Assembly: GCA_903928495.1 (NCBI GenBank) | Contig: CAIYQZ010000004.1 | Span: 1 to 64,000 of the forward strand | From: an uncultured bacterium | GTDB lineage: Bacteria; Pseudomonadota; Gammaproteobacteria; Burkholderiales; Burkholderiaceae_C | Direction of reading: 5' to 3' | DNA length: 64,000 bases | Shown: piece by piece, positions 26,170 to 34,304 of the stretch | How the letters are laid out: every line of letters begins with the position of its first letter | How positions within the stretch are numbered: the first letter of the stretch is position 1 | The notes under the pieces: model-generated | Database searches by the model: none | The model's input: only the letters and a program-made list of their open reading frames with translations | Told to the model about the DNA's origin: nothing | Translations under genes and position numbers: made by a program

Positions 26170-26210
26170 AAAATGGCCTCTGGCGCTTGTCTGTTTCGGT
26201 TTTCAGCTAT
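26170..26210 (+). repeat. Dispersed ~42-bp repeat, intergenic copy
   Basis: AAAATGGCCTCTGGCGCTTG, then ~15 variable bases and TTTTCAGCTAT. Lies 18 bases after the YHS gene. Confidence 0.6.
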
Positions 26211-26277
26211 CAATCTGTGGTCAGATGATTGATCTGCAGCAGACAGTCAGTGACTTGGCTTTGCCTACACTCACCGC

Positions 26278-26631
26278 ATGAGCCGCTCCCACCACGCCCT
26301 CATCCTCATCGCTGTCATGCTCTGGCAAGCGCTGTCGTGGGTCACTCCTTTGCAGGTTGGAAATCAAGCCGACCGGCTGGCGCATTTGGTGGCACATGAG
26401 GTGGTGGTTGACCACCATCACCACCAGGACGAAAGCATTCACCTGGAGGTGGCAGAGCACGGCGCCACTCACCTGCATGCCGATGGCGGCATTCAGGTGG
26501 TGGGCATGGTCCTGAGCATGGCCAGCTTGTTGCCCCTGAACTTGCCCGCGTCTCCACCGAAAACCGACATGCTGTACCCGCCCTCCGCTTGCCTGGGCGG
26601 CTTGCTGCGACCACCGCAAGCCAGCGCCTGA
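26278..26631 (+). CDS. Small histidine-rich exported protein
   Basis: 117 residues with a signal-like start (HALILIAVMLWQALSWV). The middle is unusually rich in His and acidic residues: HLVAHEVVVDHHHHQDE and EVAEHGATHLHADGG, followed by a hydrophobic stretch. This resembles in style the small periplasmic metal-resistance proteins such as CzcI, but I see no definite homology. It begins a run of four genes with metal-type features. Probably binds a divalent metal in the periplasm; that is inference. Confidence 0.6.
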   Translation: MSRSHHALILIAVMLWQALSWVTPLQVGNQADRLAHLVAHEVVVDHHHHQDESIHLEVAEHGATHLHADGGIQVVGMVLSMASLLPLNLPASPPKTDMLYPPSACLGGLLRPPQASA

Positions 26632-26775
26632 AGCCCCTCCCTGGGGGGGCGTGCGTCACGCCTGACTTTCCTGCATCCCATTGCCACTTGCCTTGCGAGG
26701 TCAGCAGCCGTCGCTGTTGTCCTGCATGCCCCGATGGCGTGGGTGCGTCCGTTTTCCTTTCTTTGGGTACTGTTC

Positions 26776-27573
26776 ATGAAACCTTTTGACTTTGGGCGTC
26801 ACAGACTGCGCCTGTTTGCCTTGTTTGTGGGAATGCTTCCCGTGCTTGCGCTGGCCCACGGTATTTCCGATGCAGACCGCGCCCGCATGCTGGAGGCAGG
26901 GTATGTCCACTACATCGGGCTGGGTGCCAGCCACATGCTGACGGGCTACGACCATCTGCTGTTCCTGTTCGGGGTGGTGTTCTTCCTCACCACGTTCAAG
27001 GATGTGGCGAAGTTCGTGACCGTGTTCACCATCGGCCACTGCATCACATTGATCTTTGCCACCTACTACAAGATCACCTGGAACTACTACCTGGTGGACG
27101 CCACCATCGCGCTGAGCGTGATGTACAAAGCCTTCGACAACAACGGCGGCTTCCAGAAGTACTTCCAGGCAGCGTCCCCCAGCCTGTTGGGAGCCGTGTT
27201 TGGTTTTGGGCTGCTGCACGGCTTTGGCCTGTCTACCCGCTTGCAACAACTTCCGCTGGGTGACGACCCGGTGGCCATGCTGTGGCGCATCCTGAGCTTC
27301 AACGTGGGTGTGGAACTGGGGCAGATTGCCGCGTTGACGGTGATGGTGGGGGCCTTGGCACTGTGGCGTCACAGGCCGTCATTCAAGCGCTTCAGTTACG
27401 CCGCGAACCTGGGGCTGTTCTATGCGGGCGTGTACCTGTTGTTCGTGCAGCTCCACGGTTACCAGCACGACAGCCACCCGAACGACTTCCGCTTCCCGGC
27501 CGCAGAGCACCGCCATGCGCACGAGGACATGGACGTGGAAAATACCGAAGATGCCAGCCGCAGCGGGCTGTAA
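26776..27573 (+). CDS. HupE/UreJ-family membrane protein
   Basis: 265 residues, signal or first span followed by about six more spans. The motifs HGISDADRARM, GYDHLLFLFGVVFFL (the His-Asp-His-like element of HupE/UreJ), FTIGHCITLI and LLHGFGLSTRL are those of this family, thought to move nickel or another divalent metal. The C-terminus is His-rich (EHRHAHEDMD). ATG 26776 seems best because it yields a signal-like start; GTG/ATG 26734 is possible. No urease or hydrogenase genes are nearby. Confidence 0.87.
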   Translation: MKPFDFGRHRLRLFALFVGMLPVLALAHGISDADRARMLEAGYVHYIGLGASHMLTGYDHLLFLFGVVFFLTTFKDVAKFVTVFTIGHCITLIFATYYKITWNYYLVDATIALSVMYKAFDNNGGFQKYFQAASPSLLGAVFGFGLLHGFGLSTRLQQLPLGDDPVAMLWRILSFNVGVELGQIAALTVMVGALALWRHRPSFKRFSYAANLGLFYAGVYLLFVQLHGYQHDSHPNDFRFPAAEHRHAHEDMDVENTEDASRSGL

Positions 27574-27598
27574 TCACAACTCAACCCAAGGAATTCCC

Positions 27599-27949
27599 AT
27601 GAAAACACTGATCGCCATCGGCACCCTCGTTTCAACTCTGGTTGTTGCCCCGCAAGCCGTCGCGGGCGAAGGCGGCAGCTGCCATTTTCATGGCAGCAAA
27701 CCCGCCACCGAGGCCGTTGTCAAAGACTGCGCCGAACAGCGCCGGGCCGCTCTGGTCAAAGGCGGCAAGCTCGACGCCTCGTGGGGCGCGGCCAAGCAAG
27801 AAGCCATTGAGCTGGTTGACGGCAAAAAAGGCAAAGAGTGGAAGGTGCGCTACACCAACCCCGCCGCGGCCGACAAGGCCAAGCAAACCCTGTTTGTGTT
27901 CTTCGCGCACAACGGCAACTTCATTGCGGCCAATTTCACCGGGCAGTGA
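27599..27949 (+). CDS. DUF6488-type exported protein
   Basis: 116 residues. A signal peptide (ATG 27599, AAGGAA seven bases upstream) ends at AVAG, and the mature N-terminus reads EGGSCHFHGSKPATE, with Cys and His spaced for metal binding. The rest looks like a small beta-sandwich with KEWKVRYTNPAA and FVFFAHNGNFIAANFTG. I take it for DUF6488, a family met with HupE/UreJ-type genes. It starts 25 bases after the HupE gene and is followed three bases later by the EamA gene. Confidence 0.7.
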   Translation: MKTLIAIGTLVSTLVVAPQAVAGEGGSCHFHGSKPATEAVVKDCAEQRRAALVKGGKLDASWGAAKQEAIELVDGKKGKEWKVRYTNPAAADKAKQTLFVFFAHNGNFIAANFTGQ

Positions 27950-27952
27950 ACG

Positions 27953-29005
27953 GTGGCCCACGGGTTGTTGAATCCGGTGGTGAAAGGCGGCTTGCTGGCG
28001 TTGCTGGCAGCGGCCTTGTTTGGCCTGAGCACGCCCTTCGTCCAGACATGGGGGAAGGGCGTGGGGCCGTTCACCACGGCAGCGCTGTTGTACGTGGGGG
28101 CTGCGCTGGTGGCAGCCTTCATGCGCCAGCCAAAGGAGCGGGAAGCGCAACTTCAGCGAACCGATGCGCGGCGGTTGCTGGCCATGGCGTTGTTTGGCGC
28201 GGTCTTTGGCCCGGTGGCGCTGGCCTGGGGCCTGCAGCACACCAGCGGTGTGTCTGCCTCTCTGATGCTGACGCTGGAAGCCGTGTTCACCGCGCTGCTG
28301 GCCTGGCGTTTGTACGGCGAAACGGTGGACAGGCGCGTGGTGGTGGCCATGGGTGCCTTGCTGGCCGGTGGCGTGGTCTTGGCGCTGGAGCAGGGGTTTC
28401 AAGGCGGCGTGCAGCTCATGGGGCTGTTGGCCGTGATGGCTGCCACGGTGGCCTGGGGCATTGACAACACCCTGTCGCGCGGCGTGGCCGACCGCGACCC
28501 AGGGCAAGTGGTGCTGGCCAAATCGGTGCTGGGGTGTGTGGCGACGGGTGCTGCGGCCTGGCTGAACTCGGAGCCCATGCCCGCATGGGTGCCGTGCGCC
28601 ATGTTGCTGGCGATCGGTGCCAGCGGCTATGGGCTGAGCTTGCGGTTTTATCTGCTGGCGCAGCGCACGTTCGGGGCGGCACGCACGGGGTCGGTGTTTG
28701 CCTTTGCGCCTTTCATTGGCGCGGTGGCGGCGTTTGGCTTGGGTGAGCGCGACGTGTCACCCTACCTGGCCTTGGGCGGCGTGCTGATGCTGGCAGGTGT
28801 GGTGTTGCACCTGGCCGAATCCCATGGTCACGAGCACATACACGAGGCCCTGGAGCATGAACATGCCCACCGCCACGACGACGGGCACCACACCCACAGC
28901 CACACCCCCATGCCCACAGGGCCGCACAGCCATTGGCACCGCCACGACCCGCTGACTCACACACATGCCCATGTGCCCGACATACACCACGGCCACACGC
29001 ACTGA
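27953..29005 (+). CDS. EamA/DMT-family transporter with a histidine-rich tail
   Basis: 350 residues: ten predicted spans in two EamA halves (about 8-140 and 155-285), then a ~60-residue cytosolic or periplasmic tail that is more than one third His, for example HEHIHEALEHEHAHRHDDGH and further HxH runs to the C-terminus. The tail argues for a divalent metal (Ni, Co, Zn or Cu) as cargo or signal. GTG 27953 lies three bases after the DUF6488 stop, so the three genes are one operon. Confidence 0.85.
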   Translation: MAHGLLNPVVKGGLLALLAAALFGLSTPFVQTWGKGVGPFTTAALLYVGAALVAAFMRQPKEREAQLQRTDARRLLAMALFGAVFGPVALAWGLQHTSGVSASLMLTLEAVFTALLAWRLYGETVDRRVVVAMGALLAGGVVLALEQGFQGGVQLMGLLAVMAATVAWGIDNTLSRGVADRDPGQVVLAKSVLGCVATGAAAWLNSEPMPAWVPCAMLLAIGASGYGLSLRFYLLAQRTFGAARTGSVFAFAPFIGAVAAFGLGERDVSPYLALGGVLMLAGVVLHLAESHGHEHIHEALEHEHAHRHDDGHHTHSHTPMPTGPHSHWHRHDPLTHTHAHVPDIHHGHTH

Positions 29006-29033
29006 GTGGATCGTGCGCTGTAAAAATCAATAC

Positions 29034-29076
29034 AAAATATGCGCCCATCGCTTGATGGTATTGGTTTGACAGCTAC
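29034..29076 (+). repeat. Dispersed ~42-bp repeat between convergent genes
   Basis: AAAATATGCGCCCATCGCTTG, then ATGGTATTGGTTTGACAGCTAC. Occupies the gap between the EamA gene and the rhodanese gene. Confidence 0.6.
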
Positions 29077-29082
29077 AAAAAA

Positions 29083-29541
29083 TCAATGCTTTGCAGGCGC
29101 GGTGGCCTTGGCTGCAGCGTCAAACCCGCCCTTGGCTTTCCACTCTTCCATGCCGCCTTGCAGGATGCGCAGGTTCTCCCAACCCGCCACACGCATGGCA
29201 AACCCGGCCTGGGCCGACAGGCTGCCGGTGTTGCAGTACACGATCACCGGTTTGTCTTTGGGAATGGTGTTGCGCTTGGCCAGAATCTGGCGCCAGTCCA
29301 TGTTGATGGCACCGGGGATGTGGCCTTTGGCAAACTGGCCCGCGTCGCGGGCGTCGATGATGACCATCTTTTTCCACTCGTCGGCCGGGATCTGCTCGGC
29401 AAAAATCACGCCACCGCCGTAGTCCACAAACTCCAGGTAGGCCTCCATTTCGTCGATGGCAGCGGCCTTGTCGGCCCAGGCGGCGGGGGCAAAAACGGTG
29501 GCGGTAGCCAGAGCGATGGCGGAAAAAAGGCGGTGTTGCAT
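29083..29541 (-). CDS. Periplasmic rhodanese-like sulfurtransferase
   Basis: 152 residues with signal peptide (LFSAIALATATVFAPAAWA). The rhodanese domain has VIIDARDAGQFAKGHIPGA and the active-site loop VYCNTGSLSAQA with catalytic Cys, then GWENLRILQGGMEEW. A periplasmic single-domain rhodanese may move sulfane sulfur or detoxify thiosulfate/cyanide. AAGGA lies 8 bases upstream of ATG 29541. It is divergent from the TonB-like gene. E. coli ynjE, a rhodanese, belongs to the ynj cluster, so its presence 3.5 kb from ynjF is worth noting, though YnjE has several domains. Confidence 0.88.
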   Translation of the reverse strand: MQHRLFSAIALATATVFAPAAWADKAAAIDEMEAYLEFVDYGGGVIFAEQIPADEWKKMVIIDARDAGQFAKGHIPGAINMDWRQILAKRNTIPKDKPVIVYCNTGSLSAQAGFAMRVAGWENLRILQGGMEEWKAKGGFDAAAKATAPAKH

Positions 29542-29585
29542 GTCTCGATCCTTGCTGATCAGCTTTGGAATATAAGCAATTGTTG

Positions 29586-30488
29586 ATGTTCTCGCGCAGC
29601 GGGTTGACCCTGCCTGATCGCAAACACCTGCTGGCGCTGGTGCTGTCGGTGGGCTTGCACGTGGGTGCCATCCTGGGTTTGAGCCACGCGCTCCTGCCTG
29701 TGCCACCGTCGCCGCAGCCCCCCGCCGAGCCCATCGTGTTCATTGACGTCCAGCCGCCGCCCCAGGTCGTACCGCCCCCGCCACCCCCCGAAAACAGCCC
29801 GCCACCTCGCCCGGCCGAGCCCCACCTGCCTGCGGCCCCGCCCGATCTGGCAGAACCCAAGCCCCCCGATGACCGCCCCCGCGCCTACCAGGACGCACCC
29901 CCTGCCCCCACCGCCGAAGACTGGGCGCTGGCGTCCACCTACAAGCTTAAAAACAGCAAGCGCTACCGCCACACCTGGGCGCAGCAGGTGCGCAGCATGA
30001 TGGGCACCGCCTTTGAAGGGGCCGACCAGGGCGTGGTGCGCTTTCGCATCGAGATTGCGCCCAATGGCACGCTGGTGGGTCTCACCACCCTTTGGAGCAC
30101 CTCAGACAAAGCCGAGGCATTGGCCCGACAGGCGGTGCAGCAGATGCCGCCCTTGCCCCCCACGCCCAATGGCAAGCCGCTGGTGTTTGAGAAAACCATT
30201 TCCTTCCAGCCATTTGATGCCGACGTGCCGCCCGTGTACAAGAACGACTGCCTGCCCGACCCACCCAGTTACGGCAACCGGTTTGCTTGGGATGGAAAGT
30301 CGGCCCGAACGCCGGTGCAGGCCGAGCCGGAACGCGAACCGCCATTGAGCCCGGAAGAATTGGCCGAGTGCCTGAAGCAATTGCCCCAAGACTCGATAGA
30401 GGCCGAAGCCGCCCATGACCAGCGGCAACTGGAGCAATGGGCCTCCGACCGCTTGAAGCAAGCGCAGGAGGCGGCCGGCATCAAGTGA
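29586..30488 (+). CDS. TonB-like energy transducer family protein
   Basis: 300 residues. N-terminal membrane anchor (HLLALVLSVGLHVGAILGL), then a long proline-rich region (~40-110) and a TonB-C-like domain at ~135-215 (VVRFRIEIAPNGTLVGLTTL and EALARQAVQQMPPLPP). This is the layout of TonB/TolA-type periplasm-spanning proteins. The C-terminal ~70 residues are an extra charged helical segment (SPEELAECLKQLPQDS). No exbBD or receptor gene is adjacent. ATG 29586 preferred to TTG 29565. Confidence 0.78.
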   Translation: MFSRSGLTLPDRKHLLALVLSVGLHVGAILGLSHALLPVPPSPQPPAEPIVFIDVQPPPQVVPPPPPPENSPPPRPAEPHLPAAPPDLAEPKPPDDRPRAYQDAPPAPTAEDWALASTYKLKNSKRYRHTWAQQVRSMMGTAFEGADQGVVRFRIEIAPNGTLVGLTTLWSTSDKAEALARQAVQQMPPLPPTPNGKPLVFEKTISFQPFDADVPPVYKNDCLPDPPSYGNRFAWDGKSARTPVQAEPEREPPLSPEELAECLKQLPQDSIEAEAAHDQRQLEQWASDRLKQAQEAAGIK

Positions 30489-30494
30489 CTGCGT

Positions 30495-31697
30495 TCAGGC
30501 GCCTCGCGCCAGCCGCAGCCCGGTGAACTGCCACCGCGCATCGGTGGGGAAAAAGTTGCGGTAACTGGGGCGAACGTGCCCAGGCGGTGTGGCCCACGAG
30601 CCGCCTTTGAGCACCATCTGGTTGACCATGAACTTGCCGTTGTATTCACCCACCGCACCGGCCCAGGGCCGGTAGCCGGGGTGAGGCAGGTAGGCGCTGT
30701 TGGTCCACTCCCACACGCTGCCGCCCAAGGTCATGGCGTTTGCAGCGGCGTGTTCCCACTCGGCCTCGGTGGGCAGGCGCAGGGCTTGGCCTGTTTGTGC
30801 ACCCAGCCAGCGCGCATAGGCATCGGCCTCGAACCAGCACAGGTGTGTGGCTGTGGCGTGTGGGTTCAATGGCACGCGCCCATGCAAGGTGAACACCGTC
30901 CAACCATCCTCGCCGTCGGACTCCCAATACAGCGGTGCGCTGGCACGCTGGGCGCGCACCCAGTCCCACCCGGCCGACATCCACCAGCGCGGGTCGGTGT
31001 AGCCGCCATCGGTCACAAAGGCCAACCATTCACCCTGCGTCACCGGGCGGTTGGCCAGTGCGTATGCCTGCAGCCACACGGGGTGGCGCGGGCTTTCGTT
31101 GTCAAAGGCAAAGCCGCTGCCGCTGTGGCCCATGTGCGCCAGCCCTTCGGCGAACCCTGTCCACTCCAGAGGTGCGGCAGGGCCGGGAGGAGGCTCAGCA
31201 TCTGGTGAATACACGGGGGCCAGCGGGTTGCACGACAGCAGGTGTTTGATGTCTGTCAGCAGCAGCTCCTGGTGCTGTTGTTCGTGCTGCAGGCCCAGCT
31301 CCACCAGCTCGGCCAATTCGTGCGAGAGATGGGTGGTGGGCTGTTGCAGCAGGCCAGCCATTCGTTCGTCCAACTGCGCACGGTAGGCACGCACGGTGGC
31401 CAGGTCAGGCCGCGTGATGAGGCCGCGCTGCGGGCGCGGATGCTGGTCGCCCACAGCCTGGTAGTAGCTGTTGAAAAGCACCCTGAATGCAGGGTGAAAC
31501 GGCTGAAAGCCAGGTTCGAAGCGCTCCAGCACAAAGGTCTCGAAGAACCAGGTCACATGGGCCAGGTGCCACTTGGTGGGGCTGGCGTCGGGCATGGACT
31601 GCACCTGGCAGTCGGCCTCGCTCAGTGGGGCGGCCAGCGCCAGGGTATGGGCGCGCACATCGGCGTAGCGCTGTGCCAGGGGGGTGGCAGTGTTCAT
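30495..31697 (-). CDS. egtB: Ergothioneine biosynthesis sulfoxide synthase EgtB
   Basis: 400 residues. An N-terminal DinB-like helical domain supplies the iron ligands His47 (KWHLAHVTWFFE), His138 and His142 (GLQHEQQHQELL); a C-terminal sulfatase-modifying-factor domain follows (TQGEWLAFVTDGGY, LPTEAEWEHA, GSVWEWTNSAYLPHPG, NFFPTDARWQFTGLRLAR). EgtB couples hercynine to cysteine or gamma-glutamylcysteine in an O2-dependent, non-haem iron reaction. The gene follows the last transporter gene by 34 bases on the same strand and is thus probably in the phn-type operon. egtC and egtE are not in the window. Confidence 0.93.
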   Translation of the reverse strand: MNTATPLAQRYADVRAHTLALAAPLSEADCQVQSMPDASPTKWHLAHVTWFFETFVLERFEPGFQPFHPAFRVLFNSYYQAVGDQHPRPQRGLITRPDLATVRAYRAQLDERMAGLLQQPTTHLSHELAELVELGLQHEQQHQELLLTDIKHLLSCNPLAPVYSPDAEPPPGPAAPLEWTGFAEGLAHMGHSGSGFAFDNESPRHPVWLQAYALANRPVTQGEWLAFVTDGGYTDPRWWMSAGWDWVRAQRASAPLYWESDGEDGWTVFTLHGRVPLNPHATATHLCWFEADAYARWLGAQTGQALRLPTEAEWEHAAANAMTLGGSVWEWTNSAYLPHPGYRPWAGAVGEYNGKFMVNQMVLKGGSWATPPGHVRPSYRNFFPTDARWQFTGLRLARGA

Positions 31698-31731
31698 GGG
31701 GCAGACGAAATCAAAGGCGGATGTCGGGCAA

Positions 31732-32574
31732 TCAGCGCGTCATGATGCGGCGCGAGAGGTGGCTGGCTGCGTCCACCATGGCCACCATCAACAACATCGC
31801 GGCCAGGATGGTGGCGGTTTTGTGCATCTGGAACAGGCCCATGTGAAAGGCCAGCAACTGGCCCAGGCCGCCCGCGCCCACCACCCCCAGCACGGCGGCG
31901 GCGCGGATGTTGTTTTCCCAGCGGTAGAGCGTGTAGCTCATGAGCTGGGGCAGCACCTGCGGCAGCGTGGCATACCAGAACACCCGGCCCGCAGGCACAC
32001 CCTGCACGCGCAGCGCATCAGCGGGCCCGGGCGGTGCGTTTTCAATCGCCTCGGCAAACAAGCGGCCCAACACGCCAGTGGTGTGCAGCGCCAGCGCCAG
32101 CGTGCCCGCAAACGGCCCCAGACCGGCAGATATCAGCAGCAGCGCCGCCCACACCAGCTCAGGGATGCTGCGCAGTGCGTTCAGCAGCAAGCGGGTGAAG
32201 GCCTTGGCCTTGCCCGCCGGAGCCACAACCGCGTGTTGGGTGGGCGCGTGGCTGGCTGGCAGGGCCAGTGCCAGCCCGGCCACCGCTGCCAGCAGTGTGC
32301 CCAGCACCGACATGGCCAGCGTTTCCCAGGTGCCCACCAGTACTTTGTGCACAAAGGGGCCAGACAGGTCGGGCGGGAAAAACTCTGCCACGAACCGGCC
32401 CATGCTGGCAGCAGCCTCCAGCGACAGAAACTGCGCCCACTGCAAATCCAGCGACCAAAAGCTGGCCACCACCAGCACCAACAGTCCGGCAGTGAACCAG
32501 CAGGCTTTGCAGCGCGCGTCAAACAAGGGCGGGGGCAGCTTGTAAGGCTGGTTGGCGGCTTGCGGCTTTTTCAT
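31732..32574 (-). CDS. Phosphonate-type ABC transporter permease (second PhnE-like)
   Basis: About 280 residues, six spans, with the coupling loop ADALRVQGVPAGRVFWYATLPQVLPQ and RWENNIRAAAVLGVVGAGGLGQ, as in PhnE. It follows the other permease by 34 bases; the two should form a heterodimer. ATG 32574 (MKKPQAANQP) is preferred over 32598. In phosphonate, phosphite and putative selenate importers two PhnE-like permeases are common. Confidence 0.88.
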   Translation of the reverse strand: MKKPQAANQPYKLPPPLFDARCKACWFTAGLLVLVVASFWSLDLQWAQFLSLEAAASMGRFVAEFFPPDLSGPFVHKVLVGTWETLAMSVLGTLLAAVAGLALALPASHAPTQHAVVAPAGKAKAFTRLLLNALRSIPELVWAALLLISAGLGPFAGTLALALHTTGVLGRLFAEAIENAPPGPADALRVQGVPAGRVFWYATLPQVLPQLMSYTLYRWENNIRAAAVLGVVGAGGLGQLLAFHMGLFQMHKTATILAAMLLMVAMVDAASHLSRRIMTR

Positions 32575-32608
32575 GCTGTGTCTCGCTTCGTGCCTCAATT
32601 CAGCCGAA

Positions 32609-33448
32609 TCAGCCCAGGGCGCGGCGCAGCCATGCGCTCACGCGGTCGGCCAGCGCCACCAGGGCCATGAACACCAGCAACATGCTGGCAACCTCGCCGC
32701 CGTTGAACATCTTCATGCTGTTGTCCAGTTGCTGGCCCAGGCCACCCGCACCCACAAAACCGAGGACCACCGATGAGCGGATGGCGCACTCCCAGCGGTA
32801 CACCGTGTAGCTGGTCAGTTCGGCAGCGCTGGTGGGCAGCAGCCCGTAAAAAAAGGCTTGCAGCCGCCCGCTGCCGTTGCGCAGCAGGGTTTCGGTGGGG
32901 TGGGTTTCGCTGCTTTCCAGAATTTCTCCGTACACCTTGCCCAGCATGCCGCCATACGTCAGGGCGATGGCCAGCACCCCGGCGGTGGGCCCCAGGCCCA
33001 CCACACGCACAAACACCAGTGCCCACACCAGTTCGGGGATGCTGCGCAACACAATCAGCAACCACCGCACGGCCTGGCGCACCGCATAGGGCAGCGCAGC
33101 CATGCGGCCCGACAGTGCGGACACCGACAGCACCCGCGTGTTCAACAGCGTGAGTGGTATGGCAATGACCAGCGCCAGCGTGATGCCTGCCGTGGCCATG
33201 GCCACCGTGCGCCAGGTTTCTTTGACCACCATGGCCAGAAACTCGCCACTGTGGGCCAGGGGCCAGAAGCTGGCGATGAACTGGCCACTGATGCGCAGGT
33301 TGTCGGGCTCCAGCAGTACCCAGGGTTTGAACTCGGTGGCGACGCCCAGCGGCCACAGCAACAGGACGCACAGCAACGCCCAAGTGAGGCGGCCCATCCA
33401 GGCCGGGTCGCGGTCGGGGGCGCTCAACGTGTTGGCGGTCATGTCCAA
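32609..33448 (-). CDS. Phosphonate-type ABC transporter permease (first PhnE-like)
   Basis: 279 residues, six spans. LRSIPELVWALVFVRVVGLGP and the EAA-like stretch TETLLRNGSGRLQAFFYGLLP lead into RWECAIRSSVVLGFVGAGGLG, the mark of the PhnE family. Begins four bases after the ATPase gene. Paired with the downstream permease. Confidence 0.88.
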   Translation of the reverse strand: MDMTANTLSAPDRDPAWMGRLTWALLCVLLLWPLGVATEFKPWVLLEPDNLRISGQFIASFWPLAHSGEFLAMVVKETWRTVAMATAGITLALVIAIPLTLLNTRVLSVSALSGRMAALPYAVRQAVRWLLIVLRSIPELVWALVFVRVVGLGPTAGVLAIALTYGGMLGKVYGEILESSETHPTETLLRNGSGRLQAFFYGLLPTSAAELTSYTVYRWECAIRSSVVLGFVGAGGLGQQLDNSMKMFNGGEVASMLLVFMALVALADRVSAWLRRALG

Positions 33449-33452
33449 GCCT

Positions 33453-34304
33453 TCACCGGCAATGCATCACCACTGGCTGCGGCGCGGGGGCGGGTGCCTC
33501 CGCAAGGGCGACCGGCGGCTCACCGCGCAACTCGTGCTCGAACTGGTCGTACAGCTTGGCCAACCGCTCGGGCGTGACTTGGGCTGCGGGCAAATCAAAC
33601 GCCACTGCGCCGTCACGCATGCCCACCACGCGGGGGAAATGGGCCAAGGCCACGTCCACCTGGTGCAGGGTGGCCACCAGCGTCACGCCGCGTTCCCGCG
33701 CACCGGTGAGCAAGGTGGACACGGCCTGGCGGGAGCGGGTGGGGTCCAGTGCTGACAGCGGTTCATCAATGAGCCAAAGCCGCGCCGGGGCCAGCAGGCC
33801 TCGTGCCAGGCCGACGCGCTGGCGTTCGCCGCCGCTCAGGCGGTCCACGCGTTCAAACAGCTTGTCGCCCAGGTCGAAACGCTCCAGCGCATCAAAGGCT
33901 GCGGGAATGTCGGCCGGGTAAAACAGCGAGCGCAGGCTGTGCCACAGCCCCATGGCGGGCAGTCGGCCCGCCAGCACGGCGGTGACCACGCGCTGGCGCG
34001 GGGGCAATGGCGGCACTTGGGGCGCCAGAAACAGTTGCCCGCGCAGGCGCTGCAGCTCAGGTCTGGGCAACTGCCAGGGGTTTTGGCCCCCCAGCGTCAG
34101 GGTGCCTCCGGTGGGTGGCAACGCACAGGCCAGCACCTGCAGCAGCGTGGTTTTGCCCGCACCAGACGGGCCAATGACGGCCACTTGCTCACCAGTAGCC
34201 AGGTGCAGGTTCAGGCCAGTGAGTGCCGGGGCCGCGCCTGGGCGCGCCGCCGGGTGGCAGGCGGCCAGGTCGGTCAGCCTCAGGTCCAGGCCGGTGGGGC
34301 TCAC
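33453..34304 (-). CDS. PhnC-like ABC transporter ATP-binding protein
   Basis: 283 residues. Walker A IGPSGAGKTT (~44), signature LSGGERQRV (~158), Walker B LWLIDEPLSALD (~178). A region like PhnC's between the two (LFLAPQVPPLPPRQRVVTAVLAGRLP) confirms the subfamily. The last ~30 residues are an Ala/Pro-rich tail. It overlaps the binding-protein gene by four bases and precedes the permeases, so the operon order is D-C-E-E-egtB. Confidence 0.88.
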   Translation of the reverse strand: MSPTGLDLRLTDLAACHPAARPGAAPALTGLNLHLATGEQVAVIGPSGAGKTTLLQVLACALPPTGGTLTLGGQNPWQLPRPELQRLRGQLFLAPQVPPLPPRQRVVTAVLAGRLPAMGLWHSLRSLFYPADIPAAFDALERFDLGDKLFERVDRLSGGERQRVGLARGLLAPARLWLIDEPLSALDPTRSRQAVSTLLTGARERGVTLVATLHQVDVALAHFPRVVGMRDGAVAFDLPAAQVTPERLAKLYDQFEHELRGEPPVALAEAPAPAPQPVVMHCR

